Below are positions 42,408 to 50,092 of a stretch of DNA of 64,000 nt, one piece after another; position 1 is the first letter of the stretch; the number at the start of each line of letters is the position of its first letter. A program made the translations under genes and the position numbers. The notes under the pieces are model-generated. The model made no database searches. It was not told the DNA's origin and saw only the letters and a program-made list of their open reading frames with translations. Origin of the DNA: Candidatus Zixiibacteriota bacterium (lineage in GTDB: Bacteria > Zixibacteria > MSB-5A5 > GN15 > PGXB01); assembly GCA_900498245.1 (NCBI GenBank), contig LS998015.1:132380-196379 (forward strand). Reading direction: 5' to 3'.

Positions 42408-43694
42408 ATGACAAATGACAGAATCATTATTCTGGGTGAGACGAATTATCGGAATGTCCGTAGGAGGTTTGGCATAAAGCCTGAAGATCGCCGAAGGCAT
42501 ACCTATATTGTGGGGAAAACCGGCATGGGGAAATCGACCCTGCTTTTAAACATGATCATCCAGGATATACAATTTGGCAATGGCCTGGCCGTCTTTGACC
42601 CTCATGGGGATCTGGTGGAAAAAGTGCTTAATTACATTCCCCCGAAAAGAATCAATGAAACCATTTACTTCAATCCGGCTGACACAGAATATCCGATTGC
42701 CTTTAATCCTTTGTATAATTCGGATCCTTCCCAAAAGCATCTGGTGGCCTCAGGGATAATTCAGGTATTCAAGAAAATCTGGGCTGACTCCTGGGGTCCC
42801 CGACTGGAATATGTTTTAAGGAATACCCTTTTGGCTCTCCTGGAAAATCCTGGGCAGACACTGTTAGGGGTAAGCCGAATGCTGACTGATGACCAATTCA
42901 GGGCAAAAATTGTATCAAGAGTGAAGGATCCAGTTATCAGGCACTTCTGGACCGTGGAATATGAAGATTACCCAAAGGTTTTTCGAACTGAGACCATATC
43001 GCCTATTCAAAATAAGGTCGGTCAATTTCTGAGTAACCCCATTATCAGAAATATTGTTGGCCAGTCCAAGACCAAGTTTGATTTATTAAAAATATTGAAT
43101 AATGGCGGTATATTGCTATTGAATTTGGCCAAAGGGAAGATCGGAGAGGACAATTCCTCACTTCTGGGGTCCCTAATGATAACTGAAATCTATCTGGCCG
43201 CCTTAAGAAGGGCCAATATTTCTGAGGAAAAAAGGCGTGATTTCTATCTTTACGTAGATGAACTGCAATCTTTTATCACTGATGATTTCCCGTCAATATT
43301 ATCAGAGGCCAGGAAATACAAACTCAATATCGCTGGAATGACCAATCAATTTATTTCGCAATTACCGAAACATATGGTGTCCTCAATATTGGGGAACATT
43401 GGCACTCTAATTGCTTTTACGGCAGGATCAGAAGACGCACGGATTCTAGAAAGCGAGCTCCGGCCCAATTTTAATGCCGACAATCTTCAAAATCTTCCGA
43501 AGCGCAATGTTTACATGAAGCTTTCAATAGATGGTTCCACTTGTCAGCCATTTTCGGCACATACAATTCCTCCTCAGGAGTTGAATCGCATTTCTCAAAG
43601 GGAGAATATTATGGACCAATCACGACAACGATATTGCAAAGTCAAACAATCTCTCGAGCATATAATTAAGAGGTGGCTTTGCGGTAATTCCTGA
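42408..43694 (+). CDS. VirD4/HerA-like DNA-translocating ATPase
   Basis: The ATG at 42408 is preferred to a TTG six bases upstream. About 428 residues. Walker A IVGKTGMGKSTLLLN (~30-45), FDPHGDLVEKVLNYIP typical of type IV coupling proteins/TraM-recognition ATPases, Walker B DFYLYVDELQSF (~285), and AGMTNQFISQLP sensor. No N-terminal membrane helices, so a soluble conjugation or DNA-pumping factor. Divergent from the recombination operon, suggesting this module came from a plasmid or conjugative element. No relaxase or T4SS genes are present. Confidence 0.8.
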   Translation: MTNDRIIILGETNYRNVRRRFGIKPEDRRRHTYIVGKTGMGKSTLLLNMIIQDIQFGNGLAVFDPHGDLVEKVLNYIPPKRINETIYFNPADTEYPIAFNPLYNSDPSQKHLVASGIIQVFKKIWADSWGPRLEYVLRNTLLALLENPGQTLLGVSRMLTDDQFRAKIVSRVKDPVIRHFWTVEYEDYPKVFRTETISPIQNKVGQFLSNPIIRNIVGQSKTKFDLLKILNNGGILLLNLAKGKIGEDNSSLLGSLMITEIYLAALRRANISEEKRRDFYLYVDELQSFITDDFPSILSEARKYKLNIAGMTNQFISQLPKHMVSSILGNIGTLIAFTAGSEDARILESELRPNFNADNLQNLPKRNVYMKLSIDGSTCQPFSAHTIPPQELNRISQRENIMDQSRQRYCKVKQSLEHIIKRWLCGNS

Positions 43695-43865
43695 AGCTGA
43701 TTGAAATTTCCTATTTGAATTAATCAGAAGTACCTGGATTGGACCCTGGTAGCCGAAGTCCGAACCTTTTTCATTAAAGAACTACCAAAAACTGAGGATT
43801 TCTACTGCTGAGTGCCTATAAAAAATGGGTCTTTCGAATTTCTGCTCCAAACGCCCTCCAATCCA

Positions 43866-45314
43866 TTAATTTTTCCCAATATCGACGTCGATATGGTCAG
43901 CGGCTACACAGACACCATTTTTTATTACATAACACTCGACATAGTGATTGCCCCAATATTTCGTCGATTCCTTTCGACGTCTGTAACCGTCGTCATCATA
44001 AATTTCGCCCCGAAGTTGCCCGATCCGACGCGCTTCAGCACCCGTGTTCTTCACCTTCCATTTAATCTCATATGGTTCAGGAACACTGCAATACTCCACA
44101 ATAAACTCAAGACTTTTATACTTCTTGAGGGGAAATCTGGATCCCAACAGTTTGAATGGCCTGAATCCGTCTTGAGTTACATTCGCATTTATTCGCACAG
44201 AGTATTGCAGATTCGTAATAATCCCAAAATCGGTCAGAAACTGCTCATTGGCTTCCCTAGCTTGGACGGGGCGGATTCCTTTGACAAAGACCTGCTGAAA
44301 CGACCGAGTGACCTTATCAAGGACCCTCTGGAACGGCTGAATAATGCCGGTTTTGGACTCACCCCTTAAAAAAATTCGCAATGCATCTGCTACCGTTTGG
44401 GGAGTATCCGCTGTAGCCACGGCCGTTAACGCATCCTGTGCCCTTTGCTGCTTTGAGAGAATGAGGACTTTTTCCTGAAGGGTCAACTTTTCAAGATACT
44501 GATCAATGAATTTGGATTCATCGGCACGGTCCGGAAAATGTGGGCGTTCAAGCAATTCAGGTAGACGAACAAAGAAACTTCGCGCCGCTTCAAGACAAGT
44601 TGAGCCTGGATGAGTCTTGAAGTAGCCTGTTACTGCTATCTCGGCATGAAATGATTTAAGCAAGAAGCGATCATCCTGCTGCTTACAATACCATCTCCAC
44701 CTTTTCACCAATTTAACTGTCTTTCTTAACTTTCCGCCTGATTGATCATCAACGGTAGTGGCCTCCTGGATATAACCTTTAGGGTCAGACTTTATCCAAT
44801 TTAGTGAAGGTGGTTGTGCGGATTTTATCAACTGCTCATATATCTGACGCCTATTATGAATGGAAAGATGCGCCGTCTCCGGCACCCAAAACATACTATT
44901 ATCCGCAGGTACAGCGGGAACCACATCAATTGAAAAATCGTCCTCAGAACCAAAATAGATCCCCACAGAATGCGGCTGCGGTTTAATGGTCGCCGAAGTA
45001 CCATAGAAATCATGCAATTCTTGAGCAAGACTTTCGATGATACGTTTAATATCCAACTTGGCTGGGTCAATGGCGGCTTCTGCAAGCCGCAAAGTCTTGA
45101 TCACTTCGTCCGGCAACTGATAAATAACATCAAGATCATTGACTGGCGTGGAAGACGTTCGCCTAGCATACGAACCGCTCTGAAACGTGTGTCCAGCAAG
45201 GAAATCCTGCAGTTGGTTATACCTTCTGGAAATCTCTGCCTGCTCGATATCGGTGGGAGAGAGATGTTCGCGTATGTATGACTCAACTAATGTATTAATG
45301 TCACTTACGGTCAT
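43866..45314 (-). CDS. CD-NTase with AGS-C sensor domain, operon 2
   Basis: 482 residues. Catalytic core: G47-S48 (FQSGSYARRT), D60 and D62 (PVNDLDVIYQL), D130 (DDFSIDVVPAV), then GGKLRKTVKLVKRW helix. The last ~135 residues (YKSLEFIVEYCSVPEPYEIK through HYVECYVIKNGVCVAADHI) match the AGS-C (adenylyl/guanylyl synthase and SMODS C-terminal sensor) domain. A different subtype from the operon 1 enzyme. Overlaps the upstream TM-protein gene by 14 bases, so translation is coupled. Last gene of operon 2. Confidence 0.88.
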   Translation of the reverse strand: MTVSDINTLVESYIREHLSPTDIEQAEISRRYNQLQDFLAGHTFQSGSYARRTSSTPVNDLDVIYQLPDEVIKTLRLAEAAIDPAKLDIKRIIESLAQELHDFYGTSATIKPQPHSVGIYFGSEDDFSIDVVPAVPADNSMFWVPETAHLSIHNRRQIYEQLIKSAQPPSLNWIKSDPKGYIQEATTVDDQSGGKLRKTVKLVKRWRWYCKQQDDRFLLKSFHAEIAVTGYFKTHPGSTCLEAARSFFVRLPELLERPHFPDRADESKFIDQYLEKLTLQEKVLILSKQQRAQDALTAVATADTPQTVADALRIFLRGESKTGIIQPFQRVLDKVTRSFQQVFVKGIRPVQAREANEQFLTDFGIITNLQYSVRINANVTQDGFRPFKLLGSRFPLKKYKSLEFIVEYCSVPEPYEIKWKVKNTGAEARRIGQLRGEIYDDDGYRRRKESTKYWGNHYVECYVIKNGVCVAADHIDVDIGKN

Positions 45315-45840
45315 ATGGATAGCTGGCTACGGTTGAAAATATCTGATTAAGCAATGTCAATGGAAAATTGGCTAGTAACGTATAGGGATACTCATCCAGA
45401 AGTTTTTTATCTGAACCGCCGACGGCGTTATTACCGTATGTATACACAATTAACGGCACATGGTTGCTCTTAACGCGGCTGAGAATATCGGGAAGTCCCT
45501 CCATTCCCGGTTTGTATCCGATCACAACAACGCAATGTTTCTCTGAAGGATTAAATGTCCGGTACTCTTGTGGTTCCTCGGCTATGTTCAGGAGTTTATT
45601 TGTCTTAAGCAATTGGATTTCTGATTTCATTTCGCCACCTGGAATCATCTGACCGGAATTCATTGTCGGTATTAGCACGATGACCGGACGCTTGAGGTTT
45701 CTGTACAGTCGCCATTGCCGACGGAAGATCCACTTAGCAAAAGCTCCATATATAAGTACGTTGGTCCCAAGCCATATTATGGCCAAGATGGTCCACTGAA
45801 GAAGTGATAGTGTGGATAACGCACTCCACAATTGTTGCAT
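45301..45840 (-). CDS. TM protein with Rossmann-like soluble domain, putative CBASS effector
   Basis: 179 residues. One membrane helix at ~16-36 (WTILAIIWLGTNVLIYGAF), a basic stretch (RRQWRLYRNLKR), then alternating strands and helices: PVIVLIPTMNSGQMIPGGEM, KHCVVVIGYKPG, VPLIVYTYGNN, reminiscent of TIR/receiver-type Rossmann folds, but without a recognisable catalytic set. Directly upstream of and overlapping the AGS-C CD-NTase, where an effector is expected. Not a family I can name. Confidence 0.65.
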   Translation of the reverse strand: MQQLWSALSTLSLLQWTILAIIWLGTNVLIYGAFAKWIFRRQWRLYRNLKRPVIVLIPTMNSGQMIPGGEMKSEIQLLKTNKLLNIAEEPQEYRTFNPSEKHCVVVIGYKPGMEGLPDILSRVKSNHVPLIVYTYGNNAVGGSDKKLLDEYPYTLLANFPLTLLNQIFSTVASYPYDRK

Positions 45841-45864
45841 ATAATTCTTTTCCCAATTATGAAA

Positions 45865-46161
45865 TTAAGTTGTTCGATGACCCCAAGCCCAATCACCGCC
45901 GACTGCTACAAAGATTTCAGATGTAAAACCCCGGGTCTTAAACGCCCGATGAATTTTATCACTCAAGTCATCTCGAAGACTGCTAGCGCTAGTAGCAGTT
46001 AATTGGCCAGCTATCATCGTCGTAGGCAGTTGGACGGTTGTGCCGTCATCAGCGGCTAGGTTGTGCGTTAGGCCTATTCCCCTCAGGTTGTAGTATGCAT
46101 TTTGGTAGTCCTGATAACTAGCGTTCTTGAGGTCGAAACTACAAATAGCAAAATAGCTCAT
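45865..46161 (-). CDS. Small ferredoxin-fold (Cas2/VapD-like) protein, operon 2
   Basis: 98 residues from the ATG at 46161 (10 bases after the DUF2188 stop); upstream in-frame starts would overlap DUF2188. MSYFAICSFDLKNASYQDYQ opens like Cas2/VapD RNases (strand with D then helix), followed by a helix pair and SEIFVAVGGDWAWGHR. The match is by secondary-structure pattern only. Position inside a CD-NTase operon is notable; could be toxin, sensor or regulator. Confidence 0.6.
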   Translation of the reverse strand: MSYFAICSFDLKNASYQDYQNAYYNLRGIGLTHNLAADDGTTVQLPTTMIAGQLTATSASSLRDDLSDKIHRAFKTRGFTSEIFVAVGGDWAWGHRTT

Positions 46162-46171
46162 AGTTTTTATT

Positions 46172-46402
46172 TTAATGCTCTTTATCTTTTGGCGGGCAGG
46201 GATCATTTCCAAAGCTATCTTTGCTTCGGATTTGACCGTTTCGACCATGCGTTATCAATTCCGACTTGTTTTGGCGTGCAATTGGCCGAGCCGCGTTCTC
46301 GGCTAACTCTTGAGTACGATGAGTTGAGAGAGGGGCCTGACGTCCCTCTTGCTTAACGCCCCATCGGTTGCCCACAGGGACTACGTGAATGTTCTTTCCC
46401 AT
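46172..46402 (-). CDS. DUF2188 protein, operon 2
   Basis: 76 residues: HVVPVGNRWGVKQEGRQAPL, helix TQELAENAARPIARQN, and the classical tail LITHGRNGQIRSKDSF then GNDPCPPKDKEH. GAAGGAG-type ribosome site before the ATG. Sits just after the LexA-like gene, as in operon 1, but this copy keeps the textbook DUF2188 sequence while operon 1's is diverged. Confidence 0.88.
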   Translation of the reverse strand: MGKNIHVVPVGNRWGVKQEGRQAPLSTHRTQELAENAARPIARQNKSELITHGRNGQIRSKDSFGNDPCPPKDKEH

Positions 46403-46456
46403 ATTAAAATCTCCTTCTTGGTTCGGAAGGCTGCAATCGAATGATCGCCGGGGTCT

Positions 46457-47065
46457 TTAGCGGATAGTATTTCTTAATACACCTCGCACTAGCCCGAGAA
46501 CTCGAAACTGTTTATTTGAGCCCACCGGAACCGGATTAAATTTATTATTAAATGATACAAGAAAAATCTGATTATTTTCTCGAACGAACTTTTTTGCATA
46601 AATTCCATCGCCAAGCGCTGCCACTACTACCTGACCATTATCAGGGTCCTCATTTGGCTGGATTATTAATAAGTCATTATTGTGTATCTTTGGTTCCATT
46701 GAGTCGCCCTTTGCCCTGACTAAGAAATAGTCTGGTCCAATGCGCATTGTGCGTGCTGGCAATGGAATTTGTTCCTCAATATTATCCTCAGCGTAGAATT
46801 CCTGATAGCCGCAAGCGGCGTTGCCATACAGGGGAAGATAAACAATATCTTTGACGGGGTTTTTCACGACCTGGAAGCCAACGTCGTCCTCAGGAATAAG
46901 ATATCCTTTGGACACGAGTTGTTTGAGGTGGTGGGCGATGGTATTTGCCGAAGAAATCCCTATTTTCATGCCTAATTTACGCAATGATAGCGGCTTGTCT
47001 TCACATTGAGCCATGACCTTGAGAAGGCGCTCTTGGGTTGGGTGTAGCTTCTCGAAAGTGTTCAT
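46457..47065 (-). CDS. LexA-like repressor (S24 family), operon 2
   Basis: 202 residues from the ATG at 47065. Winged helix at ~1-65 (LHPTQERLLKVMAQCEDKPL, KLGMKIGISSANTIAHHLKQ), then S24 peptidase: cleavage-type NAACGYQEF (Ala-Cys-Gly), catalytic Ser in RAKGDSMEPKI (~120), Lys in GIYAKKFVREN (~157). A longer frame upstream is rejected because the promoter lies between. First gene of operon 2; likely induced by DNA damage or phage signals through self-cleavage. Confidence 0.85.
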   Translation of the reverse strand: MNTFEKLHPTQERLLKVMAQCEDKPLSLRKLGMKIGISSANTIAHHLKQLVSKGYLIPEDDVGFQVVKNPVKDIVYLPLYGNAACGYQEFYAEDNIEEQIPLPARTMRIGPDYFLVRAKGDSMEPKIHNNDLLIIQPNEDPDNGQVVVAALGDGIYAKKFVRENNQIFLVSFNNKFNPVPVGSNKQFRVLGLVRGVLRNTIR

Positions 47066-47071
47066 ATTTGT

Positions 47072-47100
47072 ATTATATTTAACGTTTATTCTATTGTCAA
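47072..47100 (-). promoter_or_regulatory. Consensus promoter of CBASS-like operon 2
   Basis: Minus strand: perfect -35 TTGACA (47095-47100), 17-base spacer, perfect -10 TATAAT (47072-47077), then six bases to the ATG. Such a strong, leaderless promoter demands tight repression, fitting an autoregulated repressor. Confidence 0.8.
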
Positions 47101-47355
47101 GATTATTTAGGACACAAGTTATGCCCAATATATCCCCAGTAAGCATCCTTTCTCGGAAATTGAAATGATTCATAAAGTTATGACAGACTGGTAATTGGGT
47201 CAGAGCTCTTTGCTGTGGAAGTATAAATGGCCATCCTACTTCTGTAAATCGTCGAGCAGCATTTATCCAATGCAAATGTCTTACAAATTAATCAAAACAC
47301 TGCATGAGCGCAAATCTCATGAGGGAGTTTAAGCTGGAAAATGGTTTATATCCCG

Positions 47356-48564
47356 TTACTTTGGATTGTATGTGTTCAATAGGCCTGATTCCTTATCGAA
47401 ATATTTCTGCTCAATATTGAGCCAGTTCAAATCAAAGGGGTGGTCAGACTGAGGATGATGCCAGAGGACAGGGCTGACTGTATCGATTGCTCCTACAGTA
47501 AGGCCGGAAATGAATAATACCCCGCTCAAGTGGGAATTTGCATATCCGCTCTTCGGGTCGGTCCAAATGCCCTTAAGATCTCTCCGAGCCTTAGTCTGAT
47601 AGGTGCCGTCTTTGTTTGTGATATAATCCACCACCACTTTTCCGCACAGCGCGTCCATAATTATTTCATCATCACATAATTTGCCTTCACGTATCACGCT
47701 CACGGCGATAATAAATGGCATATCGAATTTGCCATATTTCCTGCTTTTGGCGATCACACTCTCCCTAATGGCCGCATCCACGTTAACTCGAAAGGCCCCG
47801 CGGGACACCACGCCCACCACCCGGGATTCCGCCGTCCTTCGCCGGCAGGCCTCCCCTTTTACGGGCAAAGCCGTAAATTCAAGTCTCCATCCCTCCTGAA
47901 GATAGGTCCACTGTGGCAGTATTTTCGACTCCTCATACTCGAGGCAAACCTGATGATAATCCAATTTATCGATACTGTTCTGCAGGAACCTCCTGATACT
48001 GCTTGACTTGGGCTGGGACTTTGAATCTCGCGAACGTATTTCAACCGAAACCAGAAAGTTTGGTGAGTTCACGTCGTCTATCGCGTCAAGAATATTGGCC
48101 TCAAACTTGTTTATTCTTTCCACGGGCTTATCGTCATATACCAGTGCGGCCTCCAGCACGAACTGCGGCCGGGCATCGCGAAACGCAAAAAACTCCGGCC
48201 TGCTAGACAGGCGGGGCAGGTTGGGGTGAACCTTAGGAATAAAGTCGTTCAGCAGCAGCAACTGGTGTAGATAAAGCTCGGTCAGAGCCGCCAGATGCTG
48301 CGCATTGTCTTTTGATCTGAACCGCTGGCACAGGTCCTTTGCTGAGTCGGTATTGCGCGTTCTGTACTCCCGAAACCAGGATTCCAGAGTCGTCCTCGCC
48401 TTCCTAATGTGCGGCCGATTTGACCGGTTGGCATATGCGTAGCATGGTTCGCTGTAATCCGCGGGGGCATCGTCGGTTCTCTCCATTCTGTCAAAGAGCG
48501 TATCGTTCACGTGGTAAATCCAATAAAATTCGGTTTGAAGCAAAGCAGCAGACCAAGTGACCAA
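47356..48564 (-). CDS. Hypothetical protein, possibly PD-(D/E)XK-like
   Basis: 402 residues if the TTG start is used; GTG at residue 19 or ATG at 27 are alternatives and none has a clear ribosome site. RPEFFAFRDARPQFVLEAAL resembles the PDF...LEA strand pair of a widespread nuclease-like family; the Lys of a full active site is not obvious. The C-terminal YGKFDMPFIIAVSVIREGK fits a second conserved block of that family. Downstream of the AbiE pair, on the same strand, 29 bases apart. Confidence 0.6.
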   Translation of the reverse strand: MVTWSAALLQTEFYWIYHVNDTLFDRMERTDDAPADYSEPCYAYANRSNRPHIRKARTTLESWFREYRTRNTDSAKDLCQRFRSKDNAQHLAALTELYLHQLLLLNDFIPKVHPNLPRLSSRPEFFAFRDARPQFVLEAALVYDDKPVERINKFEANILDAIDDVNSPNFLVSVEIRSRDSKSQPKSSSIRRFLQNSIDKLDYHQVCLEYEESKILPQWTYLQEGWRLEFTALPVKGEACRRRTAESRVVGVVSRGAFRVNVDAAIRESVIAKSRKYGKFDMPFIIAVSVIREGKLCDDEIIMDALCGKVVVDYITNKDGTYQTKARRDLKGIWTDPKSGYANSHLSGVLFISGLTVGAIDTVSPVLWHHPQSDHPFDLNWLNIEQKYFDKESGLLNTYNPK

Positions 48565-48593
48565 ACGCCAAATTCGCCGGCAAACGGCATCGC

Positions 48594-49289
48594 CTACCGC
48601 CCGCTTTCCAATCGCATCCGCAGAAGAAAAATGGTTTCCGTTCGCAGCTTGGCTCTGGCCCAGTCCTTTTGACTCCTGTCCAGCAGCTCGCCGACGCCCT
48701 GCAGGATGCTCCTATCGCTGGTTTTTTCCAGAGCCGCGATTGATTTTTCCAGCACCCGAGCGAAAGGCATTTTCGCGCGCTCCTCCACAATCTCCTTATT
48801 TATAGGCCAGTTGTGTTCCAGAAAGAACCAGACGTCATAAATGTCGCGGCTGGTCCTGCCGATTCGCTCCTGCATGGCCATGAGTTTATGGGCGAACATG
48901 TCTTCCTGAACCATCACTAGCATAGATATACCCAGGTACGTTTTAACTTCATATCGGGAACCGAAAGAACGGCAATTAATCTCTACCTTAATATTCTGGG
49001 TATTCTCCTCATAGGACAACAGGAAGAAGATGCTGAACCGCTTCCGGCTTGCATCCCTGATCGTTCCGTATTTTTTTATAATTCTCTCCACCCGTTCGAA
49101 AACAATGTCGCCCTTGCTGTCATCCAGCAGGTCAAAATCAAGATCGACCGAGAAACGGGTGAGACCGTAGAAGATGAAGGCGGCGGTGCCACCTTTGAAG
49201 CCCAGATGCGGGGCAATCTTGGTGTCAGTGTATATGTCCTTCAGAATCTGCAGGAGAATATGCTTATGGACCGCCGTGTTCAGAGTCAT
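48594..49289 (-). CDS. AbiEii-type nucleotidyltransferase toxin
   Basis: 231 residues. FKGGTAAFIFYGLTRFSVDLDFDLLD carries the G-G-T/A...DxD nucleotidyltransferase signature of AbiEii/AbiGii toxins; later IKVEINCRS and DMFAHKLMAMQERIGRTSRDI fit the family. These toxins modify tRNA by adding nucleotides and arrest growth in phage-infected cells. The antitoxin gene ends seven bases upstream. Starts at an ATG after an unclear ribosome site, probably coupled. Confidence 0.88.
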   Translation of the reverse strand: MTLNTAVHKHILLQILKDIYTDTKIAPHLGFKGGTAAFIFYGLTRFSVDLDFDLLDDSKGDIVFERVERIIKKYGTIRDASRKRFSIFFLLSYEENTQNIKVEINCRSFGSRYEVKTYLGISMLVMVQEDMFAHKLMAMQERIGRTSRDIYDVWFFLEHNWPINKEIVEERAKMPFARVLEKSIAALEKTSDRSILQGVGELLDRSQKDWARAKLRTETIFLLRMRLESGR

Positions 49290-49296
49290 AGGTGAT

Positions 49297-49881
49297 TTAA
49301 TCCTGTGATTTGAAGTGCCTGTAAAACATATTGACTTTCTTGGCCATTCGGTTGTTGTTATACATCAACAGCAGTTCGAATACATTGTCCCAGTTCAGGG
49401 GGGCCAGATTGTCGAAGTGGTAGTCCGGGTTGATATAAATGGTATCCAGAAATGCGCGTTCCCTGGTCGCAATTGAATGCTCGCCCTTGTTCTCCACTCC
49501 CGCGGGATTGATCAGGACAGGATTTTTTATTTTCCTGTATTCGTATGTCTGTCCGTCGCAGACTATTTCCCTGGTCAGATACGAGGCGACCAGAATCCGG
49601 TCGTAGAATTGAAAGGTAATGCCCGCCTTGGAAAGCACGGTCTCAAAACTGACATAGGAAGGGGTAAAGATTCTGGTGGCCAGTTCCAGCCTATCATAGC
49701 CGGAGTCTTTGGCGTACAGACCCCTGCGGATGCGATACAATTCCCTCTTATTGACGTAGTAATTGAGCCTGACGCGGGCGGCATTTGTGCGGGAATCGCC
49801 CCATAATAAAGCGATGTCTTTTGTGCTAAAAACCGTCTTTTTGGACCTTAGAAGAATTTTTAGGAAATTGCCCTTTTCCAT
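49297..49881 (-). CDS. AbiEi-family antitoxin/transcriptional regulator
   Basis: 194 residues. N-terminal winged-helix-like segment (FSTKDIALLWGDS...VRLNYYVNKRELYRIRRGLYA), then the AbiEi C-terminal block (TPSYVSFETVLSKAG, ATRERAFLDTIYI). These type IV antitoxins repress their own promoter. A 15-bp perfect dyad lies 17 bases upstream of the ATG, a good operator. Confidence 0.88.
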   Translation of the reverse strand: MEKGNFLKILLRSKKTVFSTKDIALLWGDSRTNAARVRLNYYVNKRELYRIRRGLYAKDSGYDRLELATRIFTPSYVSFETVLSKAGITFQFYDRILVASYLTREIVCDGQTYEYRKIKNPVLINPAGVENKGEHSIATRERAFLDTIYINPDYHFDNLAPLNWDNVFELLLMYNNNRMAKKVNMFYRHFKSQD

Positions 49882-49897
49882 AGATATAGCCTATACA

Positions 49898-49912
49898 TTA
49901 GGATTATCCTAA
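49898..49912. promoter_or_regulatory. Palindromic operator of the AbiE pair
   Basis: TTAGGAT-T-ATCCTAA, perfect 7-bp arms, just upstream of the AbiEi ATG. AbiEi regulators are known to bind inverted repeats in their own promoters. Confidence 0.6.
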
Positions 49913-50092
49913 CTTACGGTTCATATTGTACACCTGGTCCAGCAGAATGTCAATAGAAAATTCCAGACAAATGGACGCCAAAATTTGAAGAATCCATCTA
50001 AATCAGGTTGCGGCTGATATTTGCCGGCTGGCAAAAAACTGAGAACAATTGCTGGCATAAGGGTCTTCGCAACATTAGTGAAAAAAGCAGCT

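Noticed and set aside
42408-43694. Evidence for a full conjugative element around the VirD4/HerA-like ATPase
   Set aside because: No relaxase, VirB-type or pilus genes occur in the window, so only a relic or a recombination module can be claimed.
47066-47275. Longer N-terminus for the operon 2 LexA-like protein
   Set aside because: It would start upstream of the perfect TTGACA/TATAAT promoter and has no ribosome site.
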